A DNA stretch of 6,938 nucleotides from Simkania negevensis (GCA_016191565.1 JACPWA010000167.1:1-6938); one strand, 5' to 3'; shown: positions 1 through 6,024, numbered from the stretch's first letter. Made by a program: numbers and translations. The notes: generated by a model from the letters alone, not told the origin.

Positions 1-541
1 TCATTTTTACTTTCCCTTGTTCGGGAAGACGCAACTTTTTTTTCAAGGCAAGGATAATGGTTTCCAGCGCTCCATTTTCCCCTTCTTCTTGATCAATATG
101 AAGTATATCTATAGGCTCCGGAATCAAAGGGATCGTCTTTCCTTCTGATTTATCCTGTTTTTCCTCAATTTTAGCAATAGTTTCCTCAATTTTTTTAATC
201 ATTTCCTTAGCGCTATCTGGCTTCACCTTTTTGAAAGCAGGAGGTTTTGCGATTTTATTTCCCTTTTTAACAGTTTTTGCAGCGGTGGAACGTGGGAAAG
301 AGAGGGGAAAAGCAGTCACAACTTGCGAGGATTTTTCTCTAAGCTGAGGAGAAGAAGAGTAGGTTTTTACAATCAGAGGCTTTTTTCTTTGGATTTTTCC
401 TTTAGTGCCGAAGGGGGCAAAAAAAAGAAGGAGATGGCAAAGGAGAATAAACGATCCAATAACAGCTTCTTTGGAGTAGGCAGCGATCCATTTCCAGAAG
501 GGAAGGAAAAGATTTTTTAATTTTTTATAATAGCTTTTCAC
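1..541 (-). CDS. TonB/TolA-like periplasm-spanning protein, 3' end outside window
   Basis: Frame open from a GTG at 541-539 to the left edge with no stop: 180 residues visible, C-terminus missing. After a lysine-rich cytoplasmic start there is one membrane helix (about residues 26-43, with GSFILLCHLLLFFAPF). Next comes a Lys/Pro/Ser-rich stretch (about 45-110), a Glu/Lys/Ile helix that could be a coiled coil (113-131), and a segment from about 158 ending LRLPEQGKVKM. That last motif resembles the start of the TonB/TolA C-terminal domain. The layout (membrane anchor, extended linker, C-terminal domain) is that of TonB and TolA, which carry ExbB/ExbD or TolQ/TolR motor force across the periplasm. 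It starts 8 bp after the exbD stop, so it is probably co-transcribed with exbB-exbD. In Chlamydia a gene at this position (CT598) precedes tolB and pal. No Shine-Dalgarno is visible before the GTG, so the start is uncertain, although no ATG occurs in frame until codon 114. Family assignment is inference from layout, motif and context. Confidence 0.8.
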   Translation of the reverse strand, partial: MKSYYKKLKNLFLPFWKWIAAYSKEAVIGSFILLCHLLLFFAPFGTKGKIQRKKPLIVKTYSSSPQLREKSSQVVTAFPLSFPRSTAAKTVKKGNKIAKPPAFKKVKPDSAKEMIKKIEETIAKIEEKQDKSEGKTIPLIPEPIDILHIDQEEGENGALETIILALKKKLRLPEQGKVKM

Positions 542-549
542 AAAAAAAA

Positions 550-981
550 TTAAGAATGTGGTTTGAGGATTAGATCCATCTCTGCAAATCCTGCAGTTTC
601 TACCATGTTTTTCACAGATTGATAAGTGCCAAACTGGGAAGATCGATCCTGGAAAAGAAGGGGAATCGCGTGTGGGTATTTTACTTTCGCCTCTTTTAAA
701 AGCTGTAAAAGTTCTTTTTCAGTAACAGAGGTGCCGTTAAAGAGGATCGAGTTATCTGAAAGTACATAGATCTTAATTCCACGATTTTCTTGGACAGGAG
801 AAACCTCTTCTTTTTTTCCTAAACTAGAGAAAGCGAGTTCCACCCGGTCAATATGTAAAAGGGGAGCAATAAGGATAAAGAGAATCAGCACCACAAAGAC
901 CACGTCGATGAGTGGGGTAAGATTGACTAAACCGGAGTCGACCTCCTCTTCTTCCTCTGCTTCTACAATCCCTTTCTTCAT
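550..981 (-). CDS. exbD: ExbD/TolR family biopolymer transport protein
   Basis: This 143-residue protein has the usual ExbD/TolR length and plan: a short acidic cytoplasmic N-terminus (run of Glu at 9-13), one membrane helix at about 20-42, and a periplasmic domain to the C-terminus. The helix carries the family signature NLTPLIDVVFVVLILF. Asp26 in it corresponds to the proton-coupling aspartate of ExbD and TolR. With ExbB the protein forms the inner-membrane proton channel that energises TonB or TolA. It follows exbB on the same strand, but 162 bp away, a gap filled by repeats. The next gene starts 8 bp after its stop. The ATG at 981 has only a weak purine-rich leader (TTGAGAAAAA). Gene order next to a TonB/TolA-like gene means tolR is an equally valid name; sequence alone does not separate the two. 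Confidence 0.95.
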   Translation of the reverse strand: MKKGIVEAEEEEEVDSGLVNLTPLIDVVFVVLILFILIAPLLHIDRVELAFSSLGKKEEVSPVQENRGIKIYVLSDNSILFNGTSVTEKELLQLLKEAKVKYPHAIPLLFQDRSSQFGTYQSVKNMVETAGFAEMDLILKPHS

Positions 982-992
982 TTTTTCTCAAG

Positions 993-1084
993 TTATACTA
1001 AATGTAAGAAATAAAATTACTAAATTAGTTCGAATAATGTGACAAATTTGAGAAATCTTTTCGAAGCTTGTGTTTTTAAACATT
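993..1084 (-). mobile_element. Partial MITE-like repeat (copy 1) between exbB and exbD
   Basis: Bases 993-1029 are identical over 37 bp to the reverse complement of 2135-2171, and 1055-1084 match the reverse complement of 2082-2111 at 29 of 30 positions. The stretch between these blocks is divergent. The copy is inverted relative to the full element at 2044-2173. It keeps one terminal repeat, with its tip towards exbD, and lacks the second: after 1084 the similarity stops. It encodes no protein. Its sequence would be part of any exbB-exbD transcript. Confidence 0.8.
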
Positions 1085-1126
1085 AGCGAGAAAAAGATCT
1101 CTCAAAGGTGGCATGTTCGACATTAT
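1034..1126. repeat. Long imperfect inverted repeat (hairpin) in exbB-exbD gap
   Basis: Bases 1047-1061 pair with 1092-1106 (14 of 15 by sequence; in the minus-strand RNA the odd pair is G-U, giving a continuous 15-bp stem). Further out, 1034-1040 pair perfectly with 1120-1126 (7 bp). One arm falls inside the MITE-like copy 1 and the other in unique sequence beyond it, so this is separate from the element's own terminal repeats. It could affect processing or read-through of the exbB-exbD message. It has no clear terminator U-tract. Confidence 0.65.
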
Positions 1127-1141
1127 ACCTTATCCGGTATA
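1124..1141 (-). other. Small hairpin directly after exbB stop codon
   Basis: TATACC (1124-1129) and GGTATA (1136-1141) are perfect inverted repeats around a 6-base loop, starting 2 bp downstream of the exbB stop. A TATAAT hexamer on the minus strand (1127-1122) overlaps it and could be a -10 box for exbD, but no convincing -35 lies at the right distance. It has no U-run, so it is not a standard intrinsic terminator. Function is unknown. Confidence 0.35.
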
Positions 1142-1143
1142 GT

Positions 1144-1884
1144 TTAATTATAAAGATCTACTTTCCGATACTGAAGCTCCACCGTTGAAACGAGAAAATG
1201 GCCAAAATCTCTCATTTCAGAGGCAAAGTGGCGGCTGCTATTTTTTAGGTAGTTGTATCCTACCAGAGCGGGAATGGCGATGAGAAGACCTAGCACAGTT
1301 GTAGTTAAGGCAGTGGAAAGTCCTCCTAAAATCACCTGACTTGAGGAAGCGCTATGTCCTTTTTGTAACTCTCCAAAAGTGATTAAAATCCCCCACACTG
1401 TTCCTAGAAGCCCCAAAAAGGGGGCGAGAGTTACCGTAGTAGATAAAACAAAGAGGTTTTTTTCCAGTTGTTCTTTTTGTTTAACAATTGCCTTTTGAAG
1501 ATGAGAATCAATCAGCTCTATATCAGTGCGAGAAAGAAATACCTCTTTTTTTCCTGCACTTTCTTTTTTTATTATAAAAAAATGGTTTTTATCAAGGATC
1601 TCACCTGTTTTTTCTCGAAGGGTAAGATAAAGATAGCCAAAGGGATATAAGGCATTTTGGCTCTTTTGTTTTGGAAGAAATTCGAGGTCGAGGTGAAGGA
1701 GTGATTCTTTCTTTTTTTGCACAGCTTCTCTAAACCGAAGTGATCCTTTCTTCACCTCTCTTACTTGAGAGATTTTCCTTATAAGAAAAAACCAGCAGAT
1801 TATCGATAGAGTAAAAAGGGAAAGAAAAATCAATTTACCAAAAAAATCAGCCTCTGCAAATGCCTGAAAAAAAGTTCCCATCAT
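1144..1884 (-). CDS. exbB: ExbB/TolQ/MotA family proton channel protein
   Basis: The 246-residue product has the three-helix layout of ExbB/TolQ: helix 1 at about 17-35, a long charged cytoplasmic loop, helix 2 at about 144-170 (LAPFLGLLGTVWGILITF) and helix 3 at about 185-210 (GLSTALTTTVLGLLIAIPAL). The last two carry the conserved TLAP/GLLGTVWG and LSTALTTTVLGL signatures of the proton pathway. It is the scaffold of the ExbB-ExbD (or TolQ-TolR) motor in the inner membrane. The frame stays open to an upstream ATG at 1917, but I chose 1884. GAGGAG and AGGGGG lie just before ATGATG at 1884-1879, whereas the 1917 ATG has no ribosome site (CCTCCT precedes it) and lies inside the proposed -10 box. 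It is the first gene of the minus-strand cluster. The name tolQ is equally possible. Confidence 0.93.
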   Translation of the reverse strand: MMGTFFQAFAEADFFGKLIFLSLFTLSIICWFFLIRKISQVREVKKGSLRFREAVQKKKESLLHLDLEFLPKQKSQNALYPFGYLYLTLREKTGEILDKNHFFIIKKESAGKKEVFLSRTDIELIDSHLQKAIVKQKEQLEKNLFVLSTTVTLAPFLGLLGTVWGILITFGELQKGHSASSSQVILGGLSTALTTTVLGLLIAIPALVGYNYLKNSSRHFASEMRDFGHFLVSTVELQYRKVDLYN

Positions 1885-1912
1885 TTCCCCCTGCTCCTCA
1901 TTTTCTCTTATT

Positions 1913-1942
1913 GTCATACAGGAGGAAAAAGCTAATTGTCAA
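1913..1942 (-). promoter_or_regulatory. Candidate sigma70-type promoter for exbB
   Basis: Reading the minus strand, a perfect TTGACA (1942-1937) is followed after 18 bp by TATGAC (1918-1913, 4 of 6 to TATAAT). Transcription would begin near 1906, about 22 bases before the ATG at 1884. The upstream ATG at 1917 would then not be in the transcript. The call rests on consensus match and position only. Confidence 0.5.
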
Positions 1943-1976
1943 GAAAGTAGTGAACCTTTTAGACGGGTTGAATATA

Positions 1977-2003
1977 GTTTTTAATGAGGATCGATATAAA
2001 CAT
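1977..2003 (+). repeat. Duplicate of the tatD 3' end upstream of tatD
   Basis: These 27 bases match 3005-3032, the last codons and stop of tatD plus four following bases, with two mismatches and a 1-base gap. In the tatD frame it would read VFNEDRYKH against VFNKDRY-stop; the stop is lost here through the missing T. Weaker similarity may continue a few bases upstream. It is on the same strand as tatD, about 1 kb away, between the exbB and tatD promoters. It could be a relic of a tatD-like gene or of a tandem duplication, or a short dispersed repeat. Confidence 0.6.
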
Positions 2004-2012
2004 CAAAAACTT

Positions 2013-2040
2013 TTGTTGCAGAACACCAATGTGGTATAAG
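2013..2040 (+). promoter_or_regulatory. Candidate promoter for tatD
   Basis: TTGTTG (2013-2018) and TATAAG (2035-2040) are separated by 16 bp. The -10 is preceded by TGG, giving an extended -10 form (TGGTATAAG). The expected start near 2047 coincides with the left tip of the MITE-like element, so the transcript would carry the whole element as its leader. Both hexamers are imperfect, so this remains a candidate. Confidence 0.4.
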
Positions 2041-2043
2041 GAG

Positions 2044-2173
2044 CTTAATACTAGATGTAAGAAATAAAATTACTAAAGTGGAATGTTTAAAAACATAAGC
2101 TTCGAAAAGATCGGTCAAACTTTTGAAATGGAGCACTAATTTAGTAATTTTATTTCTTACATTTAGTATAAAG
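2044..2173. mobile_element. MITE-like element with 34-bp terminal inverted repeats (copy 2)
   Basis: A 130-bp non-coding element with terminal inverted repeats at 2044-2077 and 2140-2173 (32 of 34 match) and a 62-bp interior. The core of each repeat, GTAAGAAATAAAATTACTAA, is identical in both arms. The interior has a further small palindrome (ATGTTT-AA-AAACAT, 2083-2096) that is largely shared with copy 1. The short, gene-free, TIR-bounded structure and a second copy at 993-1084 in inverted orientation fit a miniature inverted-repeat transposable element. I could not define a target-site duplication; the outer bases are themselves symmetrical (CTTA/TAAAG). Its right end is 33 bp before the tatD start, so as RNA it would fold into a long stem just upstream of the ribosome site. 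Confidence 0.8.
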
Positions 2174-2206
2174 CCCTTTAAAAAATAAGAACCGAAAGGA
2201 ACTCAT

Positions 2207-3028
2207 ATGCCAGAGTCTCAAACGTCGAAGGAGAAAATTTTTTTTGATTCCCACGCCCACCTTACCTGCGATAGCCTTCTTCCCCTCCTTGACCCTCTTT
2301 TAGAGCGGGCCAAAAAGGAAAGAGTTGGGGGCATTATTAATATTTGCACTGATAAAAAAAGCCTTGAGAAAGGGCTGGAGCTGGCAGACCAAGAAAACTG
2401 GGTCTTCAATGCAGGAGCAACCACTCCCCATGATGTGAAAGAGGAAGGGGAGAGAATGTTTGCTACTTTTGAAGTAATGGCACGGACTGGAAAATTGATT
2501 GCCATTGGGGAAACTGGACTAGACTATCACTATGAGCATTCTCCAAGAAAGATACAGCAAACTTTTTTACGCAACTATCTTGCTCTGTCATTGGAGCTTC
2601 ATATGCCTGTTTTGCTTCATTGTCGTGATGCCTTCGATGATCTTTATCATATTTTGTCAAAAGAATTTGGAGCTCTAAAAAAAGTGGTGATGCACTGTTT
2701 CACAGGAACGATGAAGGAAGCGGAAAAAGCGCTGGAAAAAGGCTGGTATCTGTCTCTTAGTGGAATTCTTACGTTTACAAAATCAAAAGAGCTACATCAG
2801 TTAGCCCAGGAGATCCCCTTAAGCCAGCTTCTCATCGAAACAGACGCTCCCTATTTAGCTCCTGAAAGCAGGAGAGGACAAGTCAATGAGCCCTCTTATA
2901 TCATAGAAACTGCACAAAAAGTTGCCGATTTAAAAAAGATCTCCCTTGAAGAAGTTGCTTTAGCCACCTGGGAAAATACGTTGAGAGTATTTAGCCTGAA
3001 AGGAGTTTTTAATAAGGATCGGTATTAA
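2207..3028 (+). CDS. tatD: TatD family metal-dependent hydrolase / DNase
   Basis: The 273-residue product spans a full TatD TIM-barrel (family usually about 255-265 residues). The metal ligands and motifs are all visible: HxH in DSHAHL (His16, His18), Glu102 in IGETGLDY, His138 in VLLHCRDA, His163 in VMHCFTG, and Asp213 in LLIETDAPYL, which is followed by the family's SRRGQVNEPSYI. Members are divalent-metal nucleases acting on DNA 3' ends, linked to repair of damaged DNA; the exact substrate of this one cannot be read from sequence. AAGGA six bases before the ATG supports the start. It lies divergent from exbB and just before sdhC, as in Chlamydia (CT594). Its leader holds the MITE-like element, and its last bases are nearly duplicated at 1977-2003. 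Confidence 0.95.
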   Translation: MPESQTSKEKIFFDSHAHLTCDSLLPLLDPLLERAKKERVGGIINICTDKKSLEKGLELADQENWVFNAGATTPHDVKEEGERMFATFEVMARTGKLIAIGETGLDYHYEHSPRKIQQTFLRNYLALSLELHMPVLLHCRDAFDDLYHILSKEFGALKKVVMHCFTGTMKEAEKALEKGWYLSLSGILTFTKSKELHQLAQEIPLSQLLIETDAPYLAPESRRGQVNEPSYIIETAQKVADLKKISLEEVALATWENTLRVFSLKGVFNKDRY

Positions 3029-3083
3029 ACATTCTAAAGATTTCTCTTTTTAAAATTTAAAGAACGGGATAAATGAGACTTCC

Positions 3084-3089
3084 AGGAGG
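3084..3089 (+). promoter_or_regulatory. Ribosome binding site that sets the sdhC start
   Basis: A perfect AGGAGG lies 4 bases before the ATG at 3094 and 7 before the ATG at 3097. It lies downstream of the in-frame ATG at 3073, which has no such site. Translation therefore most likely begins at 3094 or 3097. Confidence 0.75.
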
Positions 3090-3093
3090 AGAA

Positions 3094-4107
3094 ATGATGA
3101 GCGTTCAAATTGCGATAAAAACCATCACTCCAAAAGCGTTTATTTGGAGAAGGCTCCACTCTTTGTTTGGGCTTTGGATCGTTTTGTTTTTGATCGAACA
3201 CCTCCTTACCAATTCCCAAGCTGCCTTATTAGTAGGGGCAGATGGAGAGGGATTTATCCGCTCTGTTAATTTCATTAAAAATCTTCCCTACTTACCAGCT
3301 ATTGAGATTTTCTTGCTCGGAGTGCCCATTCTCTTTCACGCCCTTTGGGGGATTAAATATTTATTTACTGCAAAGATGAACTCTTTTCCAAGTAGCGGCA
3401 AGACCCCCTCTTTGCCAAAGTATGCGCGCAATTATGCTTACTCGCTCCAGAGGATTAGTTCTTGGATTCTCCTTATAGGGCTGATAGGGCACATTGCTTT
3501 TATGCGTTTTTACATGTACCCGGCATCTATCCATTTAGGAGATCACTCTTTCTATTTTGTCCGGCTCAGCATGGACCCAGGGCTTTACACGGTTTCAGAT
3601 CGTTTAGGAGTCACCCTTTTCGACCAGCAAAGAATCGATCAGATGAAGCGGGAGATAGAAAAGGGGGAGAAGGAGAGAAGCAAATGGCAGGAGGAGATCA
3701 TCCAACAGAAGCAAGGGGGTGCTCTATTTAGTAGCCAAGAAAATATCCTTCTTCAGGAGATACAAAAACAAGATGAGAAAAGGGAGATCCTTCGGGGTCT
3801 GCAGGCTAAAGCCATTACGTCAGATGAGGTGATTGCTAAAGCAAACGATTTTGGAACAGCGACTCTTCTTGCTATTCGCGATAGCTTTAAAAGCATTTTT
3901 AAGTCGGTCCTCTATACGATTTTTGTCTTAGCTGCTGTCTATCATGCTTTTAATGGACTTTGGACTTTTATGATTACCTGGGGAGTTGTGATTAAAATGG
4001 GGACACAAAAAAGAGCAGTGGCTTTTTGCATGGGACTCCTCTTTCTCATCGGATGTTTAGGTTTAGCAGCTATTTGGGGCACCTATTGGATTAATTTGTT
4101 GGGCTAA
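3094..4107 (+). CDS. sdhC: Succinate dehydrogenase cytochrome b subunit (type B anchor) with long soluble insertion
   Basis: This 337-residue membrane protein begins the sdhCAB operon and anchors SdhA and SdhB while passing electrons to quinone. Five helices are visible, at about 20-38, 69-91, 119-139, 267-296 and 307-331, as in the single-anchor dihaem cytochrome b558 type of Bacillus and Wolinella. Helix-associated histidines His22, His36, His82, His133 and His284 (RRLHSLFGLW, FHALWG, GLIGHI, YHAFNGLW) include the probable haem ligands; which four bind is inferred. It is far longer than B. subtilis SdhC (about 200 residues) because about 125 residues separate helices 3 and 4, with a charged, probably coiled-coil part at about 177-255. 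An ATG at 3073 would add seven residues, but AGGAGG favours 3094 or 3097. It ends 30 bp before sdhA, in the same reading frame. Confidence 0.9.
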   Translation: MMSVQIAIKTITPKAFIWRRLHSLFGLWIVLFLIEHLLTNSQAALLVGADGEGFIRSVNFIKNLPYLPAIEIFLLGVPILFHALWGIKYLFTAKMNSFPSSGKTPSLPKYARNYAYSLQRISSWILLIGLIGHIAFMRFYMYPASIHLGDHSFYFVRLSMDPGLYTVSDRLGVTLFDQQRIDQMKREIEKGEKERSKWQEEIIQQKQGGALFSSQENILLQEIQKQDEKREILRGLQAKAITSDEVIAKANDFGTATLLAIRDSFKSIFKSVLYTIFVLAAVYHAFNGLWTFMITWGVVIKMGTQKRAVAFCMGLLFLIGCLGLAAIWGTYWINLLG

Positions 4108-4137
4108 TTCGTTGGATTAACGTGCGGAATTAATAAA

Positions 4138-6024
4138 GTGGAAAAAAGAGGAAAAGAAGCGATTGTAGTAGGGGGAGGACTTGCTGGTCTTAGCTGCGCT
4201 ATGCGCCTTGCAGAGAAGGGGTGCCATGTAAAGATCATCTCTTTAACTCCTGTAAAACGCTCCCATTCTGTCTGTGCGCAAGGGGGAATCAATGCAGCAG
4301 TCAATATCAAGGGAGAAGAAGACTCTCCGCTTATCCATGCCTATGACACAATCAAAGGGGGAGATTTTCTAGCGAATCAACCTCCTGTATTAGAAATGTG
4401 TCTCACAGCCCCGCTTATCATTGAAATGATGGACCGTTTAGGATGTCCTTTTTCCCGCACCCCCGAAGGAAATATCGATTTTCGTCGGTTTGGGGGCACG
4501 CTCTATAATCGCACTGCTTTTTGCGGCGCTTCTACAGGTCAGCAGCTCCTTTATACATTAGATGAGCAGGTAAGGCGTTATGAAATAGAGGGGCTCATTG
4601 AAAAATATGAACATCATGAATTTTTGCGCCTTGTTATAGATCAAGAAAGAAAAGCGCGCGGCATGGTGGTTCTTGATCATTACACGCTTGAGATGTTTGT
4701 TTTAAAAGCAGATGTGGTGATTGTAGCCAGCGGGGGCCCCTCCTATATCTTTAAGTATTCGACTAACTCTACCGTTTGCACGGGGGCAGCTAATGGGCGC
4801 CTTTATATGCAAGGGGTGAACTATGCGAACGGAGAATTTATTCAGATCCATCCTACAGCACTTCCTGGAGCAGATAAACTCCGCCTGATCTCAGAGTCGG
4901 TTCGAGGAGAGGGGGGACGGGTATGGGTCTATGGCGATTCTTCGAAAAGAATTGAGACTCCAGAGGGAAAACTGATCCCTTGCGGCGAAACTGGAAAGCC
5001 CTGGTACTTTCTTGAAGAGCTCTATCCTGCTTTCGGCAACCTAGTGCCTCGCGATATTGGAGCAAGGGAATTTCTCCGCCTTTTTGAGATGGGGATGGGG
5101 GTTAATGGGAAGAAAGAGGTGTATCTCGATGTTACCCACCTTCCTGAAAAAGTGCTTCATAAACTTGACTCGGTGCTTCAGATCTATCAGAAGTTTACGG
5201 GGGAAGACCCTCGCAAAACTCCAATGCGGATCTCAGTTGCCGTTCACTATTCAATGGGAGGATCTTGGGTCGATTGGCCTGCAGCTGATGACCTGGATCG
5301 GAGCTCTCGCTTTAGACAGATGAGCAATATTGAGGGCTGTTTTGTCATAGGAGAGGCGGAGTATCAATACCATGGAGCTAATCGCCTAGGGGCAAACTCT
5401 CTGGCTTCTTGCATTTTTGGAGGTTTGGTGGCGGGGATAGAAGCGCCCCGTTATCTCGACACATTAAAAAAATCCTACCTAGATATTCCAGCAAAGAGTT
5501 TCGAAGAAGCTCTTGCCTTGGAGGAGGACTTTAAACGGGAACTTTTCAAGAGAAATGGAAAAGAAAATGTGCATCTCCTTCATGAAGAGCTAGCTGATTA
5601 TCTCCTACTCAATGTCACTGTAAAAAGAAATAATTCTGATTTAGTAAAAACAATGGAGAAGATCAAAGAGATCCGCTCTCGATATAGAGAGATCTCTTTA
5701 GATGATAGAGGAGAAGGGCTTAACCAAACATACCTCTTTGCCAACCAATTTCGCTCGATGCTTGAGCTTGCACTTGTAATGACCAAGGGAGCTCTCCTTC
5801 GCAATGAATCGCGCGGGGCCCATTTTAAATCAGAATATCCAGAAAGAGATGATGAGAATTGGCTCAAAACCACTATTGCAACTTATGAAAAGGAAGAACC
5901 AAAAATAGGTTACGAACCTGTTGACATACGCCATCTTGCTCCCCTAAAAAGAAATTATGCAACAGCTAAGAAAGTAAAGCCTCATCTGGAAAATATTCCT
6001 GCTAACCTTGAGCTCCCTATTTAG
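4138..6024 (+). CDS. sdhA: Succinate dehydrogenase flavoprotein subunit
   Basis: The 628-residue catalytic subunit oxidises succinate to fumarate with covalently bound FAD. Visible motifs: Rossmann FAD-binding VVGGGLAGL (about 10-18); RSHSVCAQGGINA with His43 at the position of the covalent FAD histidine; DTIKGGDFLANQ (70-81); IHPTALPG (His238); SESVRGEGG, with Arg256 at the position of the catalytic proton-transfer arginine; RD at 305-306; HYSMGG (His370); and EYQYHGANRLGANSL (Arg416). The order sdhC-sdhA-sdhB and the protein's length suit the menaquinone-linked type B enzymes. Translation starts at a GTG with only a weak GGA nine bases upstream. No ATG lies nearby in frame and the FAD motif starts at residue 10, so the start is probably right. 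In Chlamydia, SDH is one of the steps retained in a shortened TCA cycle. Confidence 0.97.
   Translation: MEKRGKEAIVVGGGLAGLSCAMRLAEKGCHVKIISLTPVKRSHSVCAQGGINAAVNIKGEEDSPLIHAYDTIKGGDFLANQPPVLEMCLTAPLIIEMMDRLGCPFSRTPEGNIDFRRFGGTLYNRTAFCGASTGQQLLYTLDEQVRRYEIEGLIEKYEHHEFLRLVIDQERKARGMVVLDHYTLEMFVLKADVVIVASGGPSYIFKYSTNSTVCTGAANGRLYMQGVNYANGEFIQIHPTALPGADKLRLISESVRGEGGRVWVYGDSSKRIETPEGKLIPCGETGKPWYFLEELYPAFGNLVPRDIGAREFLRLFEMGMGVNGKKEVYLDVTHLPEKVLHKLDSVLQIYQKFTGEDPRKTPMRISVAVHYSMGGSWVDWPAADDLDRSSRFRQMSNIEGCFVIGEAEYQYHGANRLGANSLASCIFGGLVAGIEAPRYLDTLKKSYLDIPAKSFEEALALEEDFKRELFKRNGKENVHLLHEELADYLLLNVTVKRNNSDLVKTMEKIKEIRSRYREISLDDRGEGLNQTYLFANQFRSMLELALVMTKGALLRNESRGAHFKSEYPERDDENWLKTTIATYEKEEPKIGYEPVDIRHLAPLKRNYATAKKVKPHLENIPANLELPI

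Noticed and set aside
323..520. Plus-strand frame of 65 codons
   Set aside because: It is antisense to the TonB/TolA-like gene, which has a coherent membrane helix, linker and operon position; the plus-strand translation is low-complexity and has no ribosome site.
1085..1143. CRISPR-like or tandem repeat array in the exbB-exbD gap
   Set aside because: The repeats are inverted and form hairpins; there are no regularly spaced direct repeats with unique spacers.
2218..2505. Minus-strand frame of 95 codons inside tatD
   Set aside because: It is a shadow of tatD, which has all family metal ligands; there is no independent start signal or family resemblance.
3040..3062. AT-rich near-palindrome between tatD and sdhC as a terminator or promoter
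   Set aside because: It consists of short A/T runs with weak symmetry, no GC stem and no paired -35/-10 hexamers; chance in AT-rich DNA explains it.
4105..4140. Possible ancestral sdhC-sdhA fusion, since both genes share a reading frame
   Set aside because: A clear stop ends sdhC after its last helix and a second in-frame-independent start with the normal SdhA N-terminus follows; one in three neighbouring gene pairs shares a frame by chance.
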